The translations under genes were made by a program, and so were the position numbers. This document shows, in pieces, positions 28,345 through 36,863 of a stretch of DNA of 38,806 nt. The notes under the pieces were generated by a model. That model searched no databases. It was not told the DNA's origin and worked only from the letters and a program-made list of their open reading frames with translations. Position 1 is the stretch's first letter. The number at the start of each line of letters is the position of its first letter. Origin of the DNA: Chamaesiphon polymorphus CCALA 037 (GTDB taxonomy: Bacteria; Cyanobacteriota; Cyanobacteriia; Cyanobacteriales; Chamaesiphonaceae); contig NZ_PVWO01000004.1 in the NCBI RefSeq assembly GCF_003003845.1, positions 1 through 38,806 on the forward strand. The letters run 5' to 3'.

Positions 28345-28887
28345 AGCTAAATCCCTCGATTTACTAAATAGGGTATCTCAAAATTGTTCAATGGGGCATA
28401 TCTTCACTGTACTCTAAATATTCGATAATTTGAGGTGTGGAAAATACACGTTTGCGTGTCTTGACCGAAACGCACGCTGAGGCTAAATAGTTGTAAATTA
28501 AGTTTGCTAAGGGCGGGGTAGATTTATAGAAATATGATATCTATATACTTCACAGTTAAAGGCAATCGATCCGGAAAGGTTGCGATCGTTATCTGCATCG
28601 CGCCGCACATTGGCTGTCGTGCTAAGGCGGGGATCGGTCTGTAGATAACAACGTTAACCCAATAGGTAAATTATAGACGGCTAGCCGATGAGTTTATGTT
28701 CCACTTTCAGAAAAGAACGCGAACAACCGTAATTTTTGCAGAAATAATGGCAATATCTGCCCATAATCGCATCTTTAGCTATGGGCGATCGCCCGAAAGT
28801 TACTCGCGATCGGATTAAGATGGCAAGTAGTTGTAAAGTAAGTTCGATCTGTAATATCGATCGAGACTCAGGAAATGTATCCCGACC

Positions 28888-29646
28888 ATGAGTGTGCAGA
28901 TTCACATTATTGAAGCCAATCACAACTTGCGATCGCTTTTGGCTTGGCATCTTCAACAAGCTGGTTATCAGGTAAACCAATCAGGGACGCTAGCACAGGC
29001 ATACCAACACTGCGCGCGCGAACTGCCGACGCTGGCAATCTTAGCTTCAGATTTACCAGATGGCGAGGGCATCGAATTTTGTCAGTGGTTGTATCCTCAA
29101 GGCAATTCGCTGATTTTGATGCTATCGGCACGAATTCGCGAGATCGATTTAGTCAGCGCGCTCCACGCTGGAGTAGACGACTATCTCAAAAAACCGTTTG
29201 GAATGCCAGAATTTTTGGCACGAGTGGCAGCTTTACTGCGGCGCAGCCGGATTGCCAACACGATTCCGACAGATCTGACTTATGGCAATTTACGCATCGA
29301 TTTAGTGCGCCGTTGCGTTTATCTGAGAAATCTACCGCTGACAGATCTCGACGCTACTAAGACTGTTGCAACCAGCACAAATTCTCACAAATCGCCAGAT
29401 TCGAGCCGTCAGGAGTCACTAGAAACTAGAATCGATCTCAGCCCTCAAGAATTTAGTTTACTTTATGTCTTAGCGCAGGCCAACGGACGACCAGTGCATC
29501 GGCATGAATTGCTCAAACGCGCCTGGGATATCGATATCGACAACCCCCGCACGGTGGATAGTCACGTCCTCACGCTCCGCAAAAAGCTCGGACATCCCGA
29601 TCCCATCGAGACTGTCCGCAAAATTGGCTATCGGCTGAATTATTAG
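28888..29646 (+). CDS. OmpR-type winged-helix response regulator with atypical receiver
   Basis: Receiver-like fold (LMLSAR, DDYLKKPFG) plus C-terminal wHTH LSPQEFSLLYVL...RTVDSHVLTLRKKLG...RKIGYRL; phospho-acceptor region reads AILASDLPDGEG. Confidence 0.9.
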   Translation: MSVQIHIIEANHNLRSLLAWHLQQAGYQVNQSGTLAQAYQHCARELPTLAILASDLPDGEGIEFCQWLYPQGNSLILMLSARIREIDLVSALHAGVDDYLKKPFGMPEFLARVAALLRRSRIANTIPTDLTYGNLRIDLVRRCVYLRNLPLTDLDATKTVATSTNSHKSPDSSRQESLETRIDLSPQEFSLLYVLAQANGRPVHRHELLKRAWDIDIDNPRTVDSHVLTLRKKLGHPDPIETVRKIGYRLNY

Positions 29647-29730
29647 AATAGCGACAAAAATGTTAAGATATCTACATAATCAGTTAGGGCTGAGGGACAA
29701 TGTTCCTAACTGGATAATTGGGTAGTAAAC

Positions 29731-30006
29731 ATGATTAACCGTCAAGCCGTCTTAGAATACCTCACCAAGCATCCCAACCATTCAACTTGGCAAATGCGAT
29801 TGCATTTTTTGCAAGCCATTCGTCAGCGCGATTGTCAGTCGCAAATCTCGATCGGGTCGATTGCCAATCAGCTTAACTATATTCTCCGCGATCTTGAAGC
29901 GATCGGCACGCTCCCCTCGTGTTCGGAATCTTCATGTCTAGATCGAGATGGTCTGCAAAGAGAATCTCAGCTAGAGCGATATGCAGAGCTAAATATCGGC
30001 GACTAG
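29731..30006 (+). CDS. Hypothetical protein (helical, possible HTH)
   Basis: ORF with ATG after a CAGTTAGG...CCTAACTG hairpin; no recognised family. Confidence 0.5.
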   Translation: MINRQAVLEYLTKHPNHSTWQMRLHFLQAIRQRDCQSQISIGSIANQLNYILRDLEAIGTLPSCSESSCLDRDGLQRESQLERYAELNIGD

Positions 30007-30088
30007 TAAATCTTTAAATCTCACATGACGATACCTCGATCGAGTTGCCAATTAGGGCAAAGATCGAGATATTCGTGACTAATCGATC

Positions 30089-30199
30089 TTACTTTTTAGT
30101 AGTCCAAACATTACTAAACATCATTAACATTGCACCGATCGCGATCGCGATCGCAAGTCCGCCAGCAAGTGCATTTTGCATCGATTCATCAAAAACCAT
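30089..30199 (-). CDS. 36-aa single-TM small protein (not in ORF track)
   Basis: MVFDESMQNALAGGLAIAIAIGAMLMMFSNVWTTKK*; AAGGAG Shine-Dalgarno 9 nt upstream of ATG. Confidence 0.65.
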   Translation of the reverse strand: MVFDESMQNALAGGLAIAIAIGAMLMMFSNVWTTKK

Positions 30200-30254
30200 C
30201 TTGTATTACTCCTTGAATAAATAAATTAGTATTGTTAGATTTTGCTAGTTAACG

Positions 30255-30383
30255 AAGGCAGAGGGTAGTGAATAGTGAATAGTGGATAGTGGATGGAAAG
30301 TAGACAGTAGAAGACAGAAGACTTGAGGTATTGTGGAACTGCGCGCCATTACCCATCTACCCATCCACCCATCCACCCATCCA
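30255..30383 (-). repeat. Compound dispersed repeat, copy 2 (inverted relative to copy 1)
   Basis: Reverse complement matches 20760-20912, including the identical 29-nt core. Confidence 0.93.
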
Positions 30384-32696
30384 CTAATTATCCGACTGGT
30401 TGAGCCGACGAATATTAAGCACGTCGCTCATCTGTTTGATTTGAGCCAAACAGCGATCGAGTTGTGCTTTATCGCTGACTTCGATCGACAGATCGATGAT
30501 TGCAGGTTTGGCATAATGAGTAATCACGTTAGCCGATCGCACGTTAATCTTATTATCGGTCAATCGGGATAAGATATCCTTGAGCACGCCGACTCGATCG
30601 AGTACCTCCAATTGGACGCTGACGGGGTAAGTCCGCGCTTTTTCTTTGGTAACTTGGTTATTCCAGCTTACGGGTAGCAAGCGATTTCCGTCCATCTGCT
30701 CGACATTGACACAGCCTTGACGGTGGATCGAAATACCACTATTGCGGGTGACGATGCCGATAATTGGTTCGCCAGGGATCGGACTACAACAACCAGCTAA
30801 GTGATGTAATAATCCCTCAATGCCGAGAATGGGGAAGTCACTATTTTGGGGTGAAGTTTGCTTGGGTGCGGTGGTTGGGGGCAACTCTTGGGTGGGAGCT
30901 TCCCGATCTTTGACCATTTCGCGGAGGCGATTGACTACCGTCTTTTGGGTAATTTCGCCGTAGCCCAATCCGGCGAGTAAATCCTCGACAGTGACGTAAT
31001 TACAGCGTTGGGCGACTGCCAACATCGGTTCGGATTTTAACAGTGCTTCTAGGCCATTTTTGCCCAATTCGCGCTCTAATAATTCTCGTCCTCTGGCGAC
31101 ATTTTCATCGCGATGCGATCGCTTATACCATTGGGTAATCCGGTTGCGCGCGCCGGGACTGACGACAAAATTCAGCCAGTCGAGACTCGGACGGCTATTT
31201 TCGCGCGTGATGATTTCGACGATATCGCCGTTACTAAGCGTCCGCGATAATGGGACGATGCGATCGTTAACTTTGGCTCCCGCACAGTGATTGCCAACTT
31301 CGGTATGAATCCGATAGGCAAAATCTACAGGTGTCGAGCCTTGGCGCAACGATACGACTTCGCCTTTGGGGGTGAAGACATAGACGTCGCGTTCGAGTAA
31401 ATGATCTTTGAGATGGTCGTCAAATTCGATCGCGTCTTTAACGTCATTTTGCCATTCTAATAGTTGGCGCAACCAGGCAAATTTTTCATCGACTTCCGTG
31501 CGTCTATTCGAGGTGGCTTTGCCTGCTTCAGAAGTTTCCGTTCCCGATTTATCCGATTTTGCCGCTTCTTTATATTTCCAATGTGCGGCAATCCCGTATT
31601 CGGCAACATGGTGCATTTCCAATGTCCGAATTTGGACTTCTAGTGGCGTACCTGTAAAGCCGACTACGGTAGTATGTAAGGATTGATAGCGGTTGTTTTT
31701 TGGCAAGCCGATGTAATCTTTAAATCTGCCGGGAATTGGTTTGAACGCATCGTGAATTTCGGCGAGGGCTAAATAACATTCATGATTGGATTTAACAATA
31801 ATTCTAATTGCCGTCAAATCGTAAATCTCGCTAAATTCTTTCTTTTGGTAGCGCATCTTTTGATAGATGCTGTAGAGATGTTTCGGTCTGCCACTAATAT
31901 CGACATATTCGATCTTTGCTCGATCGAGTCGATGGCGGATCATCTCAGTCACGTTCGCAATTCTAGATTCTCTAGCAGTGCGCTTTTCGGCGACAAGATC
32001 TTGAATTCGGCGATAATCTTCAGCTTCGATATATTTAAATGAGAGATCTTCTAATTCCCACTTAATGCGTCCCAAACCCAACCTGTCAGCTAAAGGCGCG
32101 AAAATATCGCGAGTTTCTTGGGAGATTGCTTGCTGTCGTTCGGTGCGTAAATGGTCGAGGGTGCGCATATTATGCAGTCTATCTGCCAACTTGACTACAA
32201 TCACCCGAATATCTTGCGCCATGGCGATAAACATCCGCCGAAAGTTTTCGGCTTGTTGCTCTTTCTTGCTTGAAAATTCAAATTTTGATAGCTTAGTAAC
32301 GCCTTCAACTAAATGTGCTGTTTCTTGACCGAATCTCGTCTGGATCTCATCGATCGTAATCGGCGTATCTTCGACCACATCGTGCAAAAATCCTGCTGCA
32401 ATCATCGGTGCGCCGCCACCTAAATCGCGCAGCAATCCGGCAACTGCGATCGGGTGACAAATGTACGGTTCGCCTGATTTGCGTTTTTGGTCGCCATGTA
32501 ATTCGTAAGCAAATTCAAAGGCACTCTTAATCAATTTGCGCTCGAGATCCATGGCTGGATCGGGATTGTCTTCTCCATCCAAACACTGTTGCAACCAGTC
32601 AGGAATATCGCAATCGTAAACGATTTCGTTATCGGGATCGTTGACAATTGTCACAGGATCGATATTTTCAGTGGAAAGAGAGAGAGGAGTGGTCAT
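30384..32696 (-). CDS. Bifunctional (p)ppGpp synthetase/hydrolase RelA/SpoT
   Basis: HD hydrolase (HPIAVAGLL, HDVVEDT), synthetase (GRPKHLYSIYQKM), TGS (VYVFTPKGEVVSLRQGSTPVDFAYRIHTEVG), ACT; ATG 32696. Confidence 0.96.
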   Translation of the reverse strand: MTTPLSLSTENIDPVTIVNDPDNEIVYDCDIPDWLQQCLDGEDNPDPAMDLERKLIKSAFEFAYELHGDQKRKSGEPYICHPIAVAGLLRDLGGGAPMIAAGFLHDVVEDTPITIDEIQTRFGQETAHLVEGVTKLSKFEFSSKKEQQAENFRRMFIAMAQDIRVIVVKLADRLHNMRTLDHLRTERQQAISQETRDIFAPLADRLGLGRIKWELEDLSFKYIEAEDYRRIQDLVAEKRTARESRIANVTEMIRHRLDRAKIEYVDISGRPKHLYSIYQKMRYQKKEFSEIYDLTAIRIIVKSNHECYLALAEIHDAFKPIPGRFKDYIGLPKNNRYQSLHTTVVGFTGTPLEVQIRTLEMHHVAEYGIAAHWKYKEAAKSDKSGTETSEAGKATSNRRTEVDEKFAWLRQLLEWQNDVKDAIEFDDHLKDHLLERDVYVFTPKGEVVSLRQGSTPVDFAYRIHTEVGNHCAGAKVNDRIVPLSRTLSNGDIVEIITRENSRPSLDWLNFVVSPGARNRITQWYKRSHRDENVARGRELLERELGKNGLEALLKSEPMLAVAQRCNYVTVEDLLAGLGYGEITQKTVVNRLREMVKDREAPTQELPPTTAPKQTSPQNSDFPILGIEGLLHHLAGCCSPIPGEPIIGIVTRNSGISIHRQGCVNVEQMDGNRLLPVSWNNQVTKEKARTYPVSVQLEVLDRVGVLKDILSRLTDNKINVRSANVITHYAKPAIIDLSIEVSDKAQLDRCLAQIKQMSDVLNIRRLNQSDN

Positions 32697-33036
32697 AACT
32701 GAAGAGAATAGGATATAAATAATCGGAACTAACTTCAATCCGAACCATCTAAATCTCCCAGTGGGGAATGATGGCTCGTCGAGGTTGCAAAGAGTGGCTA
32801 AACAATAGTTACGATGACACCAACTACGATGTTATCGATTTAGTCGGACAGCGAATGCCAAAATCGATGCGGCGAGCTACCTTGCGCTGCTTGGAGATCG
32901 CCAGATCGCGCTCAATTTACATGGCACTTAATGTAGTGCAAAAATCGCTACATCTGAGTGCCGAGAATGTAGCGTTCGATCGAGAAAATGAAGTGTAAAA
33001 TTATTTACATAATATTCTATTCTATCTAATTTCGTT

Positions 33037-33384
33037 ATGTTGCCATCCGAACAGATTTTAATGTGGCAACAATTATTTACCCACTTGAGCGACTTGCCCA
33101 GCGACTCGATGCCCGAACTGAAAGTCAGTCTCCGACAGACGATCGAGTTTTTTGAGTCGGAGATCCTCACTCAGGATCTCGATCTGGCCGAGCCGCTGGC
33201 TGGTAAAATGCGATCGTATTTAACCGAAAGCCATCGGCTATTGCGGCTACTACCAATGGATGCCATGTTTATGGCTGCCGCACGCAATCCCACAACTCTT
33301 CAACAACGCCGTCAAGCCTATCAGGAAAAATTAACACTATTGCTCGAATATTGCCAAGCAGCGATCGCTAGTTTGCAACCATAA
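33037..33384 (+). CDS. PatD-like small cyanobacterial protein (heterocyst-frequency-control family)
   Basis: LTESHRLLRLLPMDAMFMAAARNPTTLQQRRQAYQEKLTLLLEYC. Confidence 0.55.
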   Translation: MLPSEQILMWQQLFTHLSDLPSDSMPELKVSLRQTIEFFESEILTQDLDLAEPLAGKMRSYLTESHRLLRLLPMDAMFMAAARNPTTLQQRRQAYQEKLTLLLEYCQAAIASLQP

Positions 33385-33583
33385 CCATTTTCGATCGATT
33401 CATATCCTCACAACAATCTGAGGAAGACTAAACTAGAGATGTAGTTCTTTGCTGCGCCTGCTGACGATCGGCAGCAGATGTACTAAAAATAATTACGGTA
33501 TTTTCTGCTCGTCTCTACGGTAGCCGGAACCTCTGCCGCGCTAGCGGCGACTATCACCTTATAATTGCCAAGTGATTTAAAAA

Positions 33584-34085
33584 ATGCATTGCCCTAAATG
33601 TAGATCTGAGCTAGTAAATGGAATTATCGGCGATCTGCTGTTGACAAAACATTGTCCGAAGTGTGAGGGAGAGTGGATTTCTGGTCGGAACTATCAAGGC
33701 TGGAGATCGGAGCGTCCAGCGGTCGTTCCCAGCCGCGAGACGATAGCGCAGAATTATCATCTGCCATATACACCCAGTTCCTTAGATGCCAAAGCCGCAC
33801 CTTGTCCTGAATGCTCTACCATGATGGCTAGAGGCAAAATCGCGCTCAAGCAACCATTTTATGTCGAACACTGTCTCACTTGTGGCGGGATTTTGTGCGA
33901 TCGGGGGGGATGGGAAGGACTCGGCCAGTCATCTGAATGCGCTCGAACGTCAAGCGGTTATCGATAAGGTTGGGGTGGAAATGGCGCAGCGAGTTTTCGA
34001 TCTGGCTGAGGTGCTAGTTCAACATCCCAATGGTGATTTTGCGGCTGCTTATTTGATGCGGCGATTCGATCGCGATCGGAGTTAA
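33584..34085 (+). pseudogene. zf-TFIIB-type zinc-ribbon protein, apparently frameshifted (two overlapping ORFs 33584-33967 and 33861-34085)
   Basis: MHCPKCRSEL...CPKCEGEWI...CPECSTMMARGKIALKQPFYVEHCLTCGGILCDRGGWE, continued out of frame by LERQAVIDKVGVEMAQRVFDLAEVLVQHPNGDFAAAYLMRRFD. Confidence 0.7.
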
Positions 34086-34120
34086 TTAATAATTGATAAT
34101 TGATAATTGATAATTGATGA
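34086..34120. repeat. (AATTGAT)n heptamer repeat
   Basis: ttaataattgataattgataattgataattgatga starting at a stop codon. Confidence 0.93.
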
Positions 34121-34124
34121 CTGG

Positions 34125-34161
34125 GTTGTTATGGTGGGTATTTCACCTCCACCATAACAAC
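34125..34161. terminator. Hairpin GTTGTTATGGTGG...CCACCATAACAAC
   Basis: Perfect 13-bp stem, followed by a second hairpin CCCACCTTTTAGGTGGG. Confidence 0.75.
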
Positions 34162-34287
34162 AACCCACCTTTTAGGTGGGGGATTTCAATCTCTGTTATT
34201 TGTTAAAACGCGATCGTCAAAACAGAGGGTAGGAGTAATTCATAAATTACCCCTACCCTCTCAGTTATCAATTCTCTGCTTGGTGCG

Positions 34288-34320
34288 CTAAACCGTCGGG
34301 AAACCCGACGAGCGCGCATC
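34288..34320 (-). repeat. Dispersed palindromic repeat, copy 2
   Basis: ctaaaccgtcgggaaacccgacgagcgcgcatc; see 13786-13818. Confidence 0.9.
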
Positions 34321-34344
34321 CGCAATTCTCAATTATCAATTAAA

Positions 34345-34659
34345 TTAACTACATAAAAAGTCACCTCTGACCCAACCAGTTGCTCCAAAAAAGTTGACTT
34401 TTCTCCAGGTATAACCACCAGCAACTCGGGCATTGCCAATTAACACTACCGATCTACCCGGTGGAATTCTACCGATTACTCTAGATTGCTGACCAGCACG
34501 AGCGCGCAGATTGATCGGATCGCCATCGCGACTGCAACTGTAGACGGTACTCACCCCACCAAAATTTCCGGGGCCAGATTGTGCGAAGGCAGGTACGATC
34601 GAGATTGCGCTAGTTGCGATTGCCAAGCAGATTGCCGCACTAATAGATTGACGTTTCAT
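34345..34659 (-). CDS. Secreted SH3-domain (SH3b-like) protein
   Basis: Signal peptide AFAQS; INLRARAGQQSRVIGRIPPGRSVVLIG...WRKVNFFGATGWVRGDFLC. Confidence 0.85.
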   Translation of the reverse strand: MKRQSISAAICLAIATSAISIVPAFAQSGPGNFGGVSTVYSCSRDGDPINLRARAGQQSRVIGRIPPGRSVVLIGNARVAGGYTWRKVNFFGATGWVRGDFLCS

Positions 34660-34711
34660 GATATTTTTTGATGTGTTTGATTGGTTATTTTTTCGATCTA
34701 ATTCGTTCGAT

Positions 34712-35662
34712 TTATCGAGTAATCCGCACCTCTAAAGAGCGCGGGCGATATTTCAAAACGAAGTCTCTGACTTTGTGGTAGTCATACTTGTTGGTCATCC
34801 CGATACAGCCCGATGTACCATCTTCTTTGTTGTCCTTATCGAAACTCGGATCCCAGTGGATACCGAGAGCGGTTCTTCGCATACGCGGGTTGAATCCAGG
34901 CTTGGGAAAAATCGGTACCATCGTCCCGCCTACCTCGCGAATCGTGCCCTTGACGACTGTGGGTACGACAGAATACGATCCGTCTGGTAAGGGCGCGTCT
35001 GTATCGCTTTGGTAGCGATTTCTGGCTTGGGTAAATCCTCGACCAGTGACAGCATCGAGTTGGAAGATGGAATCTGATGTTCGATCGCGATAAGCAGTCA
35101 ATTTATAGATCGGATTGTTGAATCTATTCTGAGCGTTGCTGGGATCTCGACTTAAAATCAGACAGGGAAAAGCTCGACAAGAAGCTGATGCAGAAATCCG
35201 ATTTTGAGATGGCGATTGCGGCTGTTGCTTGGTTAATGCTAGAGCTTTACTCAACTGTTGGATTTGAGCCTTGCTATCGTTAGCGTCGGGATTGAGTCGA
35301 GTCGGAGTTAACGCAGCCGATTTGGATCGAGCGGTAGGATCGTTAGCAATTCGCTGTTTAGCATTAAGCGCGATCGAGTCGAGCGGATTTACATAAGGTT
35401 CTGACACTACTGACTCAGAGGGAGTCGTTCCCATCTGCGGCGATTTAGATACTTCAGCAGGAGACGATCTCACCACTGAATCTGGTGTCGATTTTTCGAT
35501 GCTCGGTTGTGCTGGCTGTGCCAAGGGATTCGGCGACGAGACAGGATTGGCGATCGAGCTAATATTTTGAGCATTAGATGGCGAATTAGAATTGCAACTA
35601 CAGATCGCCAGGGCGACTGCGCACCATCCGAGCGTTCGAGCCACAATTAGAACCTTATGCAT
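34712..35662 (-). CDS. Lipoprotein with L,D-transpeptidase (YkuD)-like C-terminal domain
   Basis: Lipobox-like ALAICSCNS; ALGIHWDPSFDKDNKEDGTSGCIGM (H...SGC motif). Confidence 0.75.
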   Translation of the reverse strand: MHKVLIVARTLGWCAVALAICSCNSNSPSNAQNISSIANPVSSPNPLAQPAQPSIEKSTPDSVVRSSPAEVSKSPQMGTTPSESVVSEPYVNPLDSIALNAKQRIANDPTARSKSAALTPTRLNPDANDSKAQIQQLSKALALTKQQPQSPSQNRISASASCRAFPCLILSRDPSNAQNRFNNPIYKLTAYRDRTSDSIFQLDAVTGRGFTQARNRYQSDTDAPLPDGSYSVVPTVVKGTIREVGGTMVPIFPKPGFNPRMRRTALGIHWDPSFDKDNKEDGTSGCIGMTNKYDYHKVRDFVLKYRPRSLEVRITR

Positions 35663-35882
35663 ATATTTCTACTTGAAATAGGCTATGAGATCGCTACCGA
35701 CCATAGCTAGCGTTGTGAGTTAATCTACAATCTTCCTCAGTGTTTTCCGAAAAATTTGCTGAGATTGCCAAAAAAAAGATCGCATCATCTGCCGCTAGGA
35801 TCGATCGAAGCTATAGTCCTTATTTCATAGCTTTTATAGAGCCAGCCGGATAGTTTCGATCGCGTTGCCAGATTTTACGATT

Positions 35883-36818
35883 CTATAGATCGTCGTCAAA
35901 CCAGTCCTCTACCCCGAAACCCAGACTGCGAGAAATTTTTAAGTCTGCTGCCAATCGCCAAGCGGCGGCGGTGCCGACTTTAGTTTCCATCACTGCCGAA
36001 AATACTACGTCGAGCTGATGTCGTGTAATAAATTTTGCCAGCCGCCAGGGAAATCCGGCAATGCCTGGTTTGATGACATAGATCCCCCGCCAACCCCGTG
36101 CGTGAGCCGCTTGAATCCGATCGAATGTCGCGACAGATTCATCGAGGGCAATTGGGGTATGATACCTAGCTGCTAGCGCGATCGTCCGCTCGATCTCTGC
36201 TGGTGCCAAAGGTTGCTCGATAAACTCGATCCGCGCTTCGGCACTACAAATTTCCAACCAACGTTCGGCGGTTGTCTGAGTTAAGCCCCCATTGGCATCG
36301 AGCCGGAGTTTGGCATCTATGGGGAGATCTACAAGCAATTGTCGCCAGATTGCCTCCTCTTGGACGATCGGCAGTACTCCAATCTTCCATTTGAAGGTAG
36401 AGTACCCCCGCCTCACTAAAGCGGGTAATTGGGCAATTGCAGCGGCTCCTGCGGGTAATAAACCACTAAGCTCGAAATGGGGTGCGAGCGTGCTAGATCT
36501 GGACAGATCGAAAGCTGTCAAAGCACTGCCAAATCCAAACTGACAGGCGGGTAACTCGTCGGGAATCCGATAAATTTTGTCCGTGTTGATATTATCGCCA
36601 ACTTGCTGGCACCACTCGATCGATCGATCGATCGATTCTGAGCCAAACCACGGAATTGGTGCGATTTCGCCAAGCTCGGATCTGCCACTAGGATCTGTGA
36701 GTTGAATAATGATGCCTTCTCGAATTTCCCACTTACCATGACTGGTTGTCAGCGGTTGTCGAAATGGACGTCGATAGACTGAATAGGTAAATTTATACAT
36801 GTTCTTATTTACCTGCAT
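35883..36818 (-). CDS. menC: o-Succinylbenzoate synthase
   Basis: Enolase-superfamily motifs FKWKIG, RLDANGGL, FIEQPL, ALDESVA; VIKPGIAG. Confidence 0.92.
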   Translation of the reverse strand: MQVNKNMYKFTYSVYRRPFRQPLTTSHGKWEIREGIIIQLTDPSGRSELGEIAPIPWFGSESIDRSIEWCQQVGDNINTDKIYRIPDELPACQFGFGSALTAFDLSRSSTLAPHFELSGLLPAGAAAIAQLPALVRRGYSTFKWKIGVLPIVQEEAIWRQLLVDLPIDAKLRLDANGGLTQTTAERWLEICSAEARIEFIEQPLAPAEIERTIALAARYHTPIALDESVATFDRIQAAHARGWRGIYVIKPGIAGFPWRLAKFITRHQLDVVFSAVMETKVGTAAAWRLAADLKISRSLGFGVEDWFDDDL

Positions 36819-36831
36819 TTGTGAACATACT

Positions 36832-36863
36832 CCCGACGCTCATGCTGACGCATAGAGCGCGGG
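36832..36863 (-). repeat. IS end hairpin (tnpB 3' side; likely part of the omegaRNA/RE)
   Basis: CCCGACGCTCATGCtgacGCATAGAGCGCGGG; overlaps the tnpB stop codon. Confidence 0.75.

Noticed and set aside
28681-28980. 99-aa minus ORF upstream of the response regulator
   Set aside because: Overlaps the response-regulator start and has no recognisable features; the ~540-bp intergenic space may be regulatory but no ncRNA could be supported.
32768-33170. ORFs 32768-32998 (+) and 32928-33170 (-)
   Set aside because: Mutually overlapping, no motifs, and the latter overlaps the PatD-like gene start.
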